A stretch of DNA of 64,000 nt from Hexactinellida sp. DTS-2022 (GCA_028753945.1 JAPNXP010000011.1:4340001-4404000); one strand, 5' to 3'; shown: positions 1-13,804, counted from the first letter of the stretch. The notes: generated from the sequence alone by a model not told the origin. Made by a program: numbers and translations.

Positions 1-536
1 TTATTATCAATAATTCTGGGAAAAAAGTCTAAATTCATTTCACCATCTATTGTAAATGAATTGTGTTAAAAACATAGAAATCATGTTATTGTTTCAAATT
101 CATTTATCCCGATTAACCATTTGTTAAATTCCGTGATTATTGTTTGAGGCCATCATCTGATAGAATATATTCTATCTAGCTTTAGAAATCTTTCTAGGAA
201 TTATTATTTCCCATCAATCCTATGCAACCCTATATTATAGCAAACTCCATTTCATTTTCAAAATCCTGAATTATGTATTAATCAATTGTATCAGCAATAA
301 TATGGGTTTCTTAATACCATAAGTAATATAATATGATATTATGATGTAACACCAATATAAATTATTTAATATTATAATAACAAAGGAAACTCGTTTACTC
401 TAATGCAATTTCAAGAAGTCTGGTTTTATATTGAAAGTGATTGACCCGATATACAAGTAAACCCCTAAAAACAAATTTATTTATCCATGAATATATACAA
501 TAGTATAAATTGGAATTTATCAATTTTCCATTTTAG
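1..536. other. Non-coding stretch, intron upstream of zinc-finger exon
   Basis: AT-rich sequence with no open frame resembling a protein. It ends in a pyrimidine-rich tract and TTTTAG at 531-536, which reads as the splice acceptor of the exon that follows. The earlier exons of the zinc-finger gene are not visible and are probably outside the window. Confidence 0.6.
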
Positions 537-830
537 ATTTGTGGGAAAAGTTACGCGAGGCCTTCCACCCTGAAAACGCATATGCGGACACATTCGGGAG
601 AGCGGCCCTTCAAGTGCCACTTGTGTCCCAAGGCGTTCACGCAGGCTGCCAACCTGACAGCTCACCTCAGAACGCACTCTGGCGAGAAACCTTTCAGTTG
701 CAATATCTGCGGAAAGAGATTCTCGCAGAGCTCTTCCGTCACGACTCACATGCGCACGCACTCCGGCGAAAAGCCGTACAAGTGCGACTACTGCGGCAGG
801 TGTTTCTCCGACACATCCACTCTCACAAAA
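537..830 (+). CDS. Glass-like C2H2 zinc-finger transcription factor, penultimate exon
   Basis: This exon encodes 98 residues from [15 protein letters not shown] to STLTK, open in one frame, bounded by TTTTAG and GTGAGT. It holds most of four C2H2 fingers: finger 1 lacks its first Cys, which must lie in the previous exon; fingers 2 and 3 are complete; finger 4 is completed by the exon at 3171. The fingers are joined by TGEKP-type linkers (HSGERPF, HSGEKPF, HSGEKPY), typical of sequence-specific DNA binding in the nucleus. The series [35 protein letters not shown] matches the finger array I know from Drosophila Glass and nematode CHE-1, which control photoreceptor and chemosensory neuron identity. 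The orthology is by eye; another Krueppel-like subfamily is possible. The 5' part of the gene is missing. Confidence 0.85.
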
Positions 831-3170
831 GTGAGTTTCATTCCCCCATTTATTCCCTTAGTTATTAATATTATGACTAGACTTATACACTACAGTGGGT
901 CTCATGTAATAGCAATCACATTTTGCACAAAATTTTGCAATCTATAATAAGTGAACTTGCTATTAGAGTAAATTAATTATTCACCATTAGATGCTTGCTT
1001 GGAAATGAAAGTAATTTGCTAATATAGTAATATTAGGCCAATACTACGGTGAAACATTTGATACATAATCCCATCTAATAGTCGTTTACAAAATACAGTA
1101 TATTATCGTTAATACGAACACGGTTTAGACATACAATATTTTGATCCCTTAATTAAGAGGCATTTTATTACTTAGTGACATCTGTTAACACTAATTTCAG
1201 ATATAAGGCAAACGGTCCCAAATATTCCTACGAATTCGACTGTAATTTACTGGATTTAAGACAAATATTATGCGATTTTATTAAGATAATTAGATCACTC
1301 AATCTATATATTAAAATATTCCAATTTAATTATAATCACGCTTTATTCGATTTGAACAGACATTGAGCTTCTGTCACTTAAAGATTCCAGAGTCTATTTA
1401 ATTGTAATTAGTTAGATATGGCTCCGATATGGGATAATAGTGACTTTATTATTATCAAATTCAGTTATCAGTACCATCGCTAAACGTAATTATAATGTAA
1501 TTACTGACGTCATAAGATGATAAATTTGTTTTAAAATATTTTTAAAGGAATTTCGATGAAATAGTTTAATAGTAATTGTAGTATATACGTATTATAAAGT
1601 TCTACCATATAAAGTCACATTTGTAATATAATGGGTATATAGTTCTAATTCTAAATATAAATTAATTAATTAATTGAACTGTTATTATATTCGGTCTATT
1701 CTTTGGACAGATGGTAATAGCTATCAATAAGTTTTGTTATGTTGATAACATCAAAAACGCGTTACAAATTGTTAATCCGAGTTACATGTTCGTAATTGAT
1801 AGTGCACAATAGAAACCATTGTTTCGAGGGAAGTTATCATTTTTTGGATTTTCCGTTTGATTTATAGACAAATTGCTTGTGGTCTAATTATAATTTCATT
1901 TGAGTCGAATTATCTCACATTATTCTTCCTATCCTATCTTCCAAATATTATTACCGTTTATAAACCATCACTTTTGTTAACTCCATTGTGGTTTTTAATT
2001 AGTATTAACTTTAATTATTTTCTTACAGTTGAGTTCATTTCCAATTCCCAAATTATCCTGTGATGACTACAGGTTGTACACTACATAATTTAATGCTTGA
2101 GTTTATTTAAAATGGAATTTGTAATGCTAAAAATGAGATTCTATATGGTTGGTAGATCAAGCAAATTTAATTAAGTCGCCCTCATCTAGTTCAATGAATT
2201 GATAAAACTCTAAGTTTTCAATTCGTAGTATACTCCTTAATTTAATTTTAAAACTTGGTATAGTAGAACTCTGTTTGGGTTAGTACGTACCATTTTAAAT
2301 CAAGTTTATAAACAGTTTTTATTATTACTATGTAGGGTAAAAACTGTTAATACGTTGACTCGGTTTGTACGTGTACGTATTTCTTTTATTTCATGACAGA
2401 GAAAAATAATATTATAACTGTAAAAATAACTTCGTTTTCACAATAAATCGATTATTGTACATTATTATCCAAATACTTATCATGTTTTTTTTAGTACAGT
2501 AGAACTCAGTTATACCGGGTTAGTAAATACTAATTTATTTTACCAAATTTATAAAGCAGTATGTATTTCTATGTAAGGTAAATTCGGTTACTACGTACAC
2601 TCGGATAATACGTTTGTTTTCATTTCCCAAAGGGTACATTAACCGAGTTCTACTGTAATATATGAAGCATTTTACGTATTATAGTGATACAGTCATGTCA
2701 ACATCCGTTAATTTGAAAAATGAATTTGATCAAATTAGCAAATTTTCGTATTATCAAACGGAAATTGTATGGGAGGGGCTTCCAAGTGAAAAATAAATTT
2801 GTTCGAATTTGTGAAAGTTCGGATTAACGGTTTTCGACTGTACTTGTATAATACAACTTAACAAAAGCGACTTATCACATGGATAGTACAATTTGTGCAT
2901 TGAACTCGTAGGTAACAAAGGGTACAAGTTTTACTCATATGATTAACCTCTGTACTAAATTTGTATCCGCATAACTGAACACCTGCATTCGCTAGAAAAA
3001 TGTTGTTTACTGTTTCAAGCATCATCTGATTAATTAAATCGTACAACTAACGCTTGTGATATGAATCAGGCCAAATCACATAGAACGTGATTCATATAAT
3101 ATATCAATACAGCTATACTAAATCTCTTTATATACAAATGCATTAGTTTAATGTATTCTTATTAATTTAG
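831..3170 (+). other. Intron of the Glass-like zinc-finger gene
   Basis: A phase-0 intron from GTGAGT to ATTTAG, 2340 bases long. It splits finger 4 between STLTK and HKRVH. It contains a full pogo-like miniature element at 2497-2655 and a decayed relative around 2261-2400. The short open frames inside it resemble no protein and are not annotated. Confidence 0.8.
2497..2655. mobile_element. Pogo-like MITE, family P5
   Basis: Element of 159 bases starting CAGTAGAACTCAGTTATACC and ending AACCGAGTTCTACTG, flanked on both sides by TA. It has terminal inverted repeats and no coding capacity. A related partial copy lies at 46888-47003 and a longer relative at 38946-39403. Confidence 0.75.
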
Positions 3171-3293
<123 letters not shown>

Positions 3294-3608
3294 ATTCCAG
3301 ACTCTTTTTCTAATAAGCGCAACCCAATTTAACATCTCACTTTAATACACTACTCAATAATCGTGTGTATATCAAGACCGCTACTTCTATGTATATATAG
3401 TATCCGCATATATATACTATGACCTCTAGTTAATTTATTTTGGTGTGATATTTTCACCGTTAAACTCACTTAATATATTTTATACTAATATTTATATTGC
3501 TATTGATACACACATACATTTTTTATGATATATTGACTTGATTGATTCAGCATGTGTTCACTTATATGTACTTCTGTTGTTAGATCGTGGTTATATTTAT
3601 GAGGTCTA

Positions 3609-3614
3609 AATAAA
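3609..3614 (+). terminator. Polyadenylation signal of the zinc-finger gene
   Basis: AATAAA lies about 316 bases past the stop codon. It is the first clear canonical signal on this strand downstream of the gene. Confidence 0.45.
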
Positions 3615-3683
3615 CATTTCCCTTCGTACTACTTTCCTTATTTCTATAACGTGTATGGGTAGTGTATTCTGTGGATAATAATA

Positions 3684-3856
3684 CAGTAGACTCTCGATAA
3701 TAGGAACACCAGGTGACCGTCGAAATTTGTTCATATTATCCGGAATTTGTATTAATTGGAAGTCAAATGCATGCATTTGTATAGGCTAGGAGACTTAAAC
3801 TTTGTACTCGATTGATATTTAGCCTTATCCGTGCTTGTATTAACGAGAGTCTACTG
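3684..3856. mobile_element. Pogo-like MITE, family P1 (CTCTCG subtype)
   Basis: Starts CAGTAGACTCTCGATAATAG, ends AACGAGAGTCTACTG, flanked by TA on both sides. The interior carries GGAACACCAGGTGACCGTCG and ATGCATGCATTTGTATAGGC, shared with copies near 7410, 54718 and 60020. Confidence 0.8.
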
Positions 3857-4301
3857 TATGTATATTTAAATTAGTAATTTGGCTATTTGGGGAACTGAAT
3901 TAATAAACAAGAGATTCCTTTGTGACAAAGGTCAATTATTAATAGAGTAATCTTTCCATTAGGCAAACCATATTATAGTTTAATACTAAGATGTTAAGTG
4001 GTTGAGCGATTAAACCTAATAAGTGGAGGTTTCTCAAGCTAGCAAGCTTCAACGACTAGCCAATATATCTCTACTAACAATCTTACTGTGAAGAATCAAA
4101 GAAGATATATATCAATACCGTGCAAACTCCTATAATTGTTTCAAAAATTATTTATCTTTAAATTATCCAAAAGTTCACTGTTCCCAAAAGAGTTAATATA
4201 AGCAATATTGCACTGTAGACCACGCAACTGACAACAGTAATAATAATATAAAATTAACAGAAATATTCTACTGCTAATTTTAACGCAGGATTTTGTCTAT
4301 A

Positions 4302-4353
4302 CAGTCGACTCCGGTTAATAAATTTCACTGCTTAATCGGGTCAAAGTCGACTG
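4302..4353. mobile_element. Very short pogo-like MITE, family P2
   Basis: Only 52 bases, CAGTCGACTCCGGTTAATAA to GTCAAAGTCGACTG, flanked by TA. It keeps both termini of family P2 and almost nothing between them. Confidence 0.65.
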
Positions 4354-4505
4354 TAATAATATCTGATTGTATTAAATAATCTGATCACTTCTCTCCAACT
4401 GGAGCACAACTTTATAAAAACTGTAAATAAAAGTTTTGAGGAATTATGGCCATTTTTCCAACAAAAATTCACATTTTAGGTCCGGTGAGAAATATTAAAT
4501 ATATT

Positions 4506-4606
4506 CAGTTTACTTCGCTTAATTGGGACAACTCACCAAGAACCGAATTCTTTCCATAGCACCTAATGAAATGAAACAGACGTGTCCCAATTAAGCGGAG
4601 TAGACT
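4506..4606. mobile_element. Pogo-like MITE, family P2 relative
   Basis: Inverted ends CAGTTTACTTCGCTTAATTG and CAATTAAGCGGAGTAGACTG enclose about 60 bases. Related to the P2 copies at 13470, 49555 and 63711. Confidence 0.65.
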
Positions 4607-7409
4607 GTATTGCTATTAGGCGAACACTACTGTATCTCTAATAGTAATATACAACAATTTCTAATGATAACTGGACTCCAATGGCTCTGGGAAACTGGTT
4701 CAATTATTAGAAAATATCGCGCGCAAGTCCATGGCTGTCCTTTAAGTGAAACGTTAATTTAAACTTTTAATAAAGAGTGTTCATAACAAACGAAGTAATC
4801 CCTAATTGCATACCTACACTGATGGATAACTAGAATTTAAATTTGTCAGCCATTTTACGAAGCATCAATTGTTGCACAAACTGGATTACTTTATTATAAT
4901 AAGTGTACGTAATTATAACATTCCTTTTCCCCAAGGCAAAGTCTATAAAGATAGAAATTATTTGTTTTTATCACAATCTTTCGATAACATTTGTATTATA
5001 AATCAGCTACCGAACATGACATTACAAACTAATGGGAAGAATTATACTTCATAAACAACAGACCGTCTATTGTTAAATTTGAACTATTGTTTCTACGTAA
5101 TATTGGCAGTCATGTCTGTGATTACTCATAGTAATAGATTTTCTGAAACTTCTTTAAAAGTTAAATCCTTTCAATTCTCTTCAATATCATAGAGTGGATC
5201 TTACAAATCATTAATGTATTGTTTCGCAGTTAATTTATGATTTCAGAAATATAAGTTTACATATTTAATGAAAATCAGCCACTTTCTAATTATCTAAACT
5301 TGAAATGGAGATTCCTTTAATTAATCAACATTATTAATTTTGGTGTGATTATATTTATTTTAACAGTATACATATATTCACAGAGAATTTCAATCAGATA
5401 AAGTTATAGAATGAATCATACGAGCAAACTAAAAAATATATGAATTCGTTAAACTAATGACTTGACATTCTAACAGATAGAGTTTATACGTAATACACAA
5501 AGGACCTTCAAACGTGTTATTAACAGGTACAATTGTTGATAATACAAGAGTTTAGTTCTTAGCAATAATTGTACTATTTTTATCAAAGAACTAATGTTAA
5601 TTTATGGGATTTCTACACTTTGACTGGTGAATTGGAATTCAATGAATTTACATAACTAAGTAAATCACAGACAGAATTATTAACACCTTCTTCAAACAAT
5701 TAAACCTAGATTAATTATTAAATCGATTCAATTAATAGTCTCTGACAGCTTCAATGAGCGTCACATACTAACAAAGGTAACAAAGAATAATTGGTATCTT
5801 TCAATGATGTTCACCATCTGCTCTCTATTATCAATTTTTAATTTAAATCAATTTAAGATTCCAATTAAAGCAAGCTGTTGGGTAATCATCTGAAATTATT
5901 GAAATAAAAGAAACAACCACCCAAAATTGGCGGCACATTTGTTTAAACAGATTGTATCAGTTAAGTAGTTATTCGATTAATGGAGTCAACTGTATGATAA
6001 AAGTTCGTTGTTGTGCACAAAATATTTCTATGACAAAGCTGAATATTTCAAATTCTAAACTACCAATTTTATCTCCAACCGACTTTAGATAACTATTTAC
6101 CTAGAGCTAGCAAGCTAGCAATCCATTTCAGATTTCTGGGATAACTTATAAAGCTTTCCAACATATTTACATTAACTCCGAATAAGGTAATGGAATAGAG
6201 ATGGGCTACTGATGATTGTAATGGCTATGTGCTATACTATTCTGCAGCTAGGTTAGCCAGCATGTATGGTTAAACTTAACGAGGCTTCGAGGCTTGAAAG
6301 AATTCCAATCTCAATTTCTAAAGTTTGAGTGTTACTAGGGTCTATTTAACTTATTTTCTAATAAATTCCAAATCTGATTTGTATTAAATTTATTTGGTTA
6401 CAAGATTTTGTTTTCAAAAATTCAACCAATCAATCGGTAGACTAGAACTTAAGATAATAAAGGAATTTAATTATGTGGGCTAACTAATATAATGCATTTC
6501 TATAGAATGATTTTATAAACTGATAATTATAGATTTTGAACTATAACATTAATAAATGTAATTTCAATAGATGAGTACAAATTTAGAAGGGTCATAATTT
6601 TAGAAACTTTCAATTGTTGACACAATTAATTTAATTAATTCATATTGGTTGTATCTTATCATTAAAATACTTAGAAACATAAATAAACTCTGGTAAAACA
6701 TGGTTTTCGAACTCAGCTATATTTGAGTACGAACTATAGAATCTATAATGTAAAATTTTGAGAAAGATGACAGAAATTCATATAATATGGACGACACAAT
6801 CAGTTTATTAAACAGAGTCATTTGTTATAGAATTTCAATATTTCTGATTAATTCGTGTTATAAGCATAAACCTTACTTTATTATTTATTAGTTCTATAAT
6901 TTCTATTCAGATATTGAATTCTAAATTTGCAATTAAATAAACGCTAGAAAATCTCATTGTTTCTCCTTTCTTTGGAATTGAATGCTTACACTAAAAATAA
7001 GTACTCATTTATACACACGCACATGTTACTTAGTCCGTACATGACATGATTAATTGTTCCATTCATTGAATATTGAATGACTTAAAATATAAATTTCCAG
7101 CGTCTGACTAAAATATAGGTTTCTCTACTCAGCTAATTGATGTATTAAAGGTATCTATCATTCCGTCACATTAAAATACATCATTTATTATAATAGCAAT
7201 CAACTGGACAATATTCTATTCAATTGAGATTAACACAGTTGTAATGACAACTGGGAAAGCAAAGGATTCATAACGTTATTACTGTATTACATGTGGTTTC
7301 TGTCTATAGTTTCTATACAATTATATGCTACTGTAAGACGTGTGATATAATCTATTTTTATAGATACACATGTCAATTCATATATATCTGTATGATAAAC
7401 ACAAGATTA

Positions 7410-7575
7410 TAGTTAATACGAACACTAGGGGACGTCGAAATATCTTCGTATTATCCGGAATTCGTATTAACCCGAGTCAAATGCATGCATTTGTATAGAC
7501 TAGGGGAATTAAATCTAATATACTATTTAACCGATATTCGCCTTATCCGTGTTCGTATTAACGATATTCGAAAAT
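7410..7575. mobile_element. Decayed pogo-like MITE, family P1
   Basis: The interior (GGGGACGTCGAAAT, ATGCATGCATTTGTATAG, CGCCTTATCCGTGTTCGTAT) is clearly P1, but the CAGT and ACTG ends have been lost. Confidence 0.6.
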
Positions 7576-9740
7576 AGATACGTAGTTTATTATCTGGATA
7601 GTGCGTATTTATTTAAATAAATAAATATTTATTTATTTATCTGTTATTCTAACATAAATAAAAACATGGGCTTTACCGCTTACTTATATCGGCCAACACA
7701 TTTTTTTTCATTTAAAAACCGGTCAATTTTCGATTTTAAAGAGACGAACTTGCCAATGCCTGAAAATATATAAGTAATTCCTAAAATTCCTAAAAAAATT
7801 TGTTATCAACCAAAGGGCAAGTTTAATCAGATTAAAAGAGCATTTTGTCCCAGTTTAAAATTAAGTTCGATCGACGGAACCAAACTTAATACAAATCCTA
7901 TTAGAAACATTCATTTATAGATAGAGCAATGGGGTTGCCCTAATAACAGGTGTTCTATAGTTAAAGTGTTTTCAAGTATTCAAGAAAATATATTGTTAAG
8001 ATGTTTTTCTGCATTATGTTATAATTAGAACTAAGAATTCGAATTATTATTATGGCATGCTAATTGCTAGGGGAATCCCATTGTACACTAATCAACCCAT
8101 TCCCGTTCCTTTGATCTAAATTGAACTTTGAAGGCGGAAAGAAGTTCATTAGCTTAGTAACTTCATAAAATGTTTTCTAATTTATTAGTAGCGAATCGCC
8201 TCCCTTAAGTTCGTAGCAATTTCTTATTCTTTGAAACAAAAGGAGCCCTTAAATAATCTGGAATGAGACTGCTTTATAGAATCCGTTTACACGCATGGTT
8301 TAAATGTTAAATTACTTGCGATTGTTGAAAGCTGAGATTAAAGTCGTCGAAGCACTATACCCATTCACAGGAATACTGTGTTCACCTGGGTTCTATCGAC
8401 ACATTCATCAAATGCCTCAACTAATTAGATTCGTTATGTTATTATAAAAGTTATAACCTAACATGAATTATTCTCACATCTTTTTTAAATCACATTGATT
8501 TCTTATTATTCTACAAATTAGCACAATCCAATTGAATAAATATTCTGTTTATTGGCACTATCAGTTTTTAACTCCACTGAAATCACCTGTAATACAATAG
8601 CTAATTAATTTGATTTAATTTGAAATTAAATTATCTAACACATAGATTGGAACAGAAATAACATTATTTATCACACAAAGGAAACCTCGAATTTTATTAG
8701 TTATTCAATTACATTCTTGCAGCCCTATTAACCAATCAAAACACATGTTAATGTGATTGTCGATGACTTACTGTTATAACTAACCTTATAGAAAAATATA
8801 ATAAAATAGTAACATTTTATAGAGTTTTTATCAAACATAGTAACATGTATGTTCGTCTAATGCCAATTTGTAATACATGTCGCATTTACCAGCTCATAAT
8901 ATAAAAGAGTCAAGAAGCCCTAAATATAAACGTCTGATTTTATTGCAGAAAAATTCCTAATCATCCTAATCATCATATGCTAACAAGAGGGGTAATAAAA
9001 ACCTGCGTTATGGCGATATCATAATTACAAGAAACTTAGAAATATAAATTTAATCTTTCCTCAATTGGTGTTTTAAAAGATTATAAATTTAATGATTGAA
9101 TATATACTCTGCTACACTCAAGTAACCCGCTTGATAAATTGGAACATTCTCGTGTAATGAGCAAACCTTGTCAGGTGTCAAAGTTTTAATTGGATTTGTG
9201 TTAGGTTCATCTCGCTTGAAATGAAGTAATTATAAGTACTATGCATATTATTGTGTCCCTTAAGGGTCAAATAGTTGGTTAACCGAGTGTCTATGTCATA
9301 AACTTAATTAAGGAAATATATTAGTATGTTGTTCTTCAAAAGATTATCCAAAGAATAGCGAAAATTGTTGAAAAAGTTTAGTTTAATAATAACTAAATAC
9401 TACACTTCATAAAAAATTGAATTTGTATGCTAATATTTTTGTGGTAAAAGGCTCGAGACTGAAATAATTAGTTTCGGATCTATTTTGATAGAATGTGAAA
9501 GTGGATATTTTTATATATCAAATAATTCTGTGGTATTTATATTTATATATAGTTCTAGTTTGTCAACAGATTAATTGTTTGCTACTTTTGTGGGAATTTG
9601 CGGTTAATTAAGAACTTGTGGTTGCGCGCCTCTAAATATTTATATTAATTAGTGTTAAAATAATGTTCGATAATTTTCACGAGGTAATACTTTTAATTAA
9701 ACGATTATTTCATCACACAGTTTTGCTATTGAATTTACTA

Positions 9741-9916
9741 CAGTTGAAACCGGATATTTTTAACACATTCTTTTCACGAAAATTTGTTAAAAATATCCGA
9801 TTGTTAAAAATACCCGATTTTACAAAAACAACAATAATTAATTATTTACAAGAAAATGTGTTAAAAATATCCGATTGTTAAAAATATCCGGTGTTAAAAA
9901 TATCCGGTTTCAACTG
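9741..9916. mobile_element. Pogo-like MITE with internal repeats, family P10
   Basis: Starts CAGTTGAAACCGGATATTTT, ends ATATCCGGTTTCAACTG, flanked by TA. The motif TTAAAAATATCCG, or close variants, recurs at least four times inside, so the element is mostly sub-terminal repeats. The overlapping 72-codon open frame is a by-product. Confidence 0.75.
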
Positions 9917-10031
9917 TATAATGTTATAATCAGATTATAACGAAATCACAATCAGATTATAACGACATCACATCAATCACGAAAATACCGATATTTACTG
10001 TCCTAATGCGGACAAAACATAGATTGGGACA

Positions 10032-10225
10032 AAGTCAGGTTCTCTTATTATGAACATTCAAGGGACCAAAAATTGCGTTCATAATAGAGAGGCTTCTTAA
10101 TAAGCGAACTCAACTTAATACAAACCCTATGTAAGTTGTTAAATCGGGACCAAGGGCTTGTTCATAATAAAAAGTTCTTCATATTAAGCAGACGGAATCT
10201 TGTTCACAATAAGCAGACCTGACCG
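10032..10225. mobile_element. Pogo-like MITE, family P3
   Basis: Inverted ends around GTCAGGTTCTCTTATTATGA and CAATAAGCAGACCTGAC. The interior contains TGTTCATAATAAAAAG and GGGACCAA, shared with copies at 12773, 34829, 56540 and 59587. Confidence 0.65.
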
Positions 10226-10689
10226 TATTTAACAACCCAATTGCACTCAGGGCCGAATTTGGTCTCATAACAAATAAACATGGTATCATGAATCCGAACC
10301 ATTTACCAACATAATAATACAAAGGATTTTAACAAATATAAATTAATGCGAGTTATTAATAACAAAATGAGATTGGAACTTGAAACACGCATATGGGATG
10401 ATTGGACTTAATTCATTTTTCTATTGGAAATTATTTAATTGAGTTGTGAAAGATTAGGTTGGAATTTGTACGACTTGCCAATAGAGTATCGTAATAGAAA
10501 TACTTTGAATAATATTGAGACGATAAGAGGTCAGTTGCTTTATTCAATGAGCCATCAATCTGTATACGAAATCTTACTATAATCGCATGAATGAATGTTA
10601 TGTCACATTTGAATTACAAATATATTACAGGACAAAATGTGAGAGATAGCAACAAATTTGTAGTACTGAGTCATCAAAGCATCAAAGCA

Positions 10690-10740
10690 ATATATATTAT
10701 ATATTATTATATAATATTATATTATATATTATAATATAAT
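10690..10740. repeat. AT-only low-complexity tract
   Basis: About 50 bases of A and T only, built of TATATTATA-type units that are largely self-complementary. Confidence 0.8.
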
Positions 10741-11082
10741 TGACTCATTTTAGTAATATTTCGTTCGTTGTCTGTTAAACAGATGGAATAGTAATTAGTA
10801 ACTGTGTTTGGAGAAATTAGAATTGCTGTATATTTTATACTATTTATTTCTAACCGATTATATATTCAATTTTATCCGCTTTTAGTATTGAACCCAAGGA
10901 ATCGAAGGGATCAATTATATTCAAAACAAATTTACTTAATAAAAAGCGAACTGAATTAGAGAAGAGTTTTCGTTAAAGTCAACTTTCAATTCGTAAACTC
11001 GAACCCAGGATATATAAATTATTTTTCGTTCCCTTGGCTGTCTATTATAATAGCAATGTCCTTATAAGGAGATACAAACTAA

Positions 11083-11122
11083 CGTTGAAATCACAAAACT
11101 GTTTGGTTTTGTGATTTCAACG
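11083..11122. repeat. Perfect 17-bp hairpin with 6-base loop
   Basis: Left arm 11083-11099 (CGTTGAAATCACAAAAC) is exactly complementary to right arm 11106-11122, with loop TGTTTG. The surroundings do not resemble the MITE families of this window. It could be the core of a decayed inverted-repeat element or a structured RNA; the sequence does not say which. Confidence 0.7.
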
Positions 11123-11602
11123 AGCTGTCTTCTAAAACTTATGCATAATTATGAATCTCTCAAATCTAGAATGAATTAAGATAAATAACCTTTTAATAAA
11201 GATTAAAAAGTGCATTAGTAATAAAATTCGCATTTTACGAGTTCCTTCAGAGTGTAGTAAGATTTCTAACCTATTAGTTGATTATAAATTTGGAAGAATT
11301 AGCTTATCTTAATAGCTACAGCTTTAATAGTTGTTTTCTAAATTGTAAATTCCATAAATAAATAACGATAAGGGAGATACTCTAGAAATGACTGATACTA
11401 ACTAACAGTGATATTTTAAGGAATTAATCCAAACAGGAATACTCCTTTGGGTGGCATATCAAACATAAACAAAATTTTGCTAAATTTACAAATTTGTTTG
11501 GTATTTGCTAACAATCAATTTTTGTTAAGTAAATGCTATTTGGACACTAATCTATCTCATTTCCGTTTAATTATGAAATACTAATTAGTTTATGGAATTA
11601 GC

Positions 11603-12085
11603 TATATACCGGCCAACTCCTTTCTAACGCAATTTTTATTCTCGGGAAAGATCTTTTAACATTAATATTTTTAATAATAAAGGCAGTGATTTCAAAAATT
11701 CACCTTTTAATATGAGTGATTTTTAAACTAAAGGTATTATACAGGGCTAGAATTGAACACTCCTAAGTGTCCTAAGAATATGAATTTTTTGTATAACTCT
11801 GTGGGGACTTTCGCAATTTTCGCGTTCCTAAACGCAAACTATCCAAATTTAAAACCCTGGTATTGTCCAATCAGTGTATTATACAGGCATTTGTAAATAC
11901 GCTCCTAATTCTGGTGACAGGTCTGATCCAATTTTCATATGCCTAAGTCACAAATTAATGTTACGGTATAGGAGAAGATTTCAAATTTTCGCACTCCTAA
12001 TAGAAATTTTCCCAAAAATCATACAACAAAAGGAGCGTCTCGCGCTCTTGGATAATTCCTTGTGTCCAATATATAAGTAAGTCAT
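11603..12085. mobile_element. Composite element with CGGCCAAC / ATATAAGTAA ends
   Basis: The left end ATACCGGCCAACTCCTTTCT resembles the 15758-15889 element, and the right end reads CCAATATATAAGTAAG. Inside lies a distinct repeat of about 200 bases (11866-12062), which probably inserted into the older element. An inverted copy of that repeat is at 13805-13996. Confidence 0.45.
11866..12062 (+). repeat. Interspersed repeat of about 200 bases, first copy
   Basis: Contains GTGTATTATACAG, AAATACGCTCCTAAT, GGTCTGATCCAATTTTCATA and GGAGCGTCTCGCGCTC. All recur, reverse complemented, at 13805-13996. The 68-codon open frame across it is not conserved as protein in the other copy. Confidence 0.7.
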
Positions 12086-12772
12086 TGCTACTATATTGCC
12101 TCTCTTTACAACTAAAATTATAGTTAATAACTGTGGTTGTTCCTTGGAGCAAGAAACGGCTACTTAGAATTCACTGCTCAAGCAAGCACTAAAACCTTGT
12201 AAATATTAATTAGAATACATTCAATTTAGGAGAATCTACAAAATATTTCGGTCTCATCATTTGCCTAACCTCAAATCTACAATTGTTGCAATTCTCTACG
12301 GCTTGCTTACTATTTGCCATCAAAGATATATTCTAGAACTTTGGTAATAATGTAATGATAACACTGTGGTTTTCTGGTATTAAGGTTTCGATAATTAAGT
12401 GGGATTATAATTAGATTTCATGAGGGCGCATTATTTATTATTAACGGTATACTAATATGGTTTCATTTATAGTAGCATATGATTAATACTAAGGTTATAT
12501 AATAATTCGTATTTGTGGTTAAGTTAGTTTAATCTATTTGTATTTTCGAGCCTAGGAATGATTCATATAACATATTAATTAATTAAAATTGCAATTTAAA
12601 TTGTAAGAATCTGGCTAAGTGAATGGGTTGGAAAGCCATTGAGAATTTAAGCAATCTTATTGTGATACTCTTAACTATAATTGGAAATTTGTCCTCATTA
12701 AACAAACGAGTATACTGTACGTATTTCATAATAAAAATTGGCTCTATAACAAATTCGCTTAAAATATACATA

Positions 12773-12944
12773 CAGTCGGGTTCTTTTATTATTAACAATA
12801 TTGTTTTCATAATAGAGAGACTTCATAATAAGCGAACTATATTTTATACAAACATATTAAGTTGTAAAATTGAGACCATATGGCTTGTTCATAATCAAAG
12901 TTTTTTATATTAAGCAGACGAAAACTGCACAATAAGCAGACTTT
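12773..12944. mobile_element. Pogo-like MITE, family P3
   Basis: Starts CAGTCGGGTTCTTTTATTAT after TA. The interior shows CATAATAGAGAGACTTCATA and AATAAGCGAACT. The right end is decayed around GCACAATAAGCAGAC. Confidence 0.6.
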
Positions 12945-13469
12945 TGAGTTATTCTGTCTATCTAGATTTTAGAAATATTTCCACGTTAAATCTATATTTA
13001 TCACATTTTTATGTTATTACATTGCTTGATTAATTACAAATGCTAATTGAGAAAGCCCAACATTCCATTTGACGCTGGCTGAAACGATTTAAAATTAATT
13101 ATAAATTCTGACTCAATCCATGTAATTTACAGAACATACATTTTTCACCAGTCATTTCGTTAACTCAGTGTAATATATTATAACCTGTACACTTTAATAT
13201 ATTGTAAATATATTACATCATTAGCTAAGTTGGGTGATTAGATAATGTATATTATTCATGTTAATAGCTAAAATAATTAAAATTTCTATAAATGGAGTTA
13301 TTTCTTTGTAATTCTATTAATTTAGCATGGTCAACTTTAACCTTTGCAAATACGTATATTAACTGATAAGATTTTATTTATTTCAAATGTTTTAACAGCT
13401 GGATTTACCTTGTCTCTTACGGGATTAATTTTGAAAATAGCATAATAATTTCCCTTCCCTTTGAAGGTA

Positions 13470-13571
13470 CAGTTGACTCCGCTTAATACGGTCATTTTGG
13501 TCCGAGGGTAGTTTGACCCGATTAAGCGGAGAAATCTATTCACCGGTGACTCTATTAAGCGGAGTATACTG
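13470..13571. mobile_element. Pogo-like MITE, family P2
   Basis: Starts CAGTTGACTCCGCTTAATAC and ends ATTAAGCGGAGTATACTG, 102 bases, with TA on both sides. Confidence 0.8.
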
Positions 13572-13804
13572 TATATTACGTATACAATTATTCCATTCAT
13601 TAAATATTATTGTAATCACTTATAAGTTCCAATATTGTATAAACGAGGGAGGTAAGTTTATAACTCTAATTCTAATTAATAATTCTAATTAATTGATAAT
13701 TCTAATTAATTGGTAGAATCGAGATAACTGTATGATGGGAAAAAAATGCATGGAATCCTGAATGGAATAATATGGTAATTGTATTGTTTTTTGTCTATGG
13801 AGAG

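Noticed and set aside
539-868. 109-codon frame overlapping the zinc-finger exon
   Set aside because: Out of frame with the C2H2 fingers, which are unmistakable in the other frame.
9663-9881. 72-codon open frame
   Set aside because: Lies mostly within the P10 miniature element; the peptide is translated TTAAAAATATCCG repeats.
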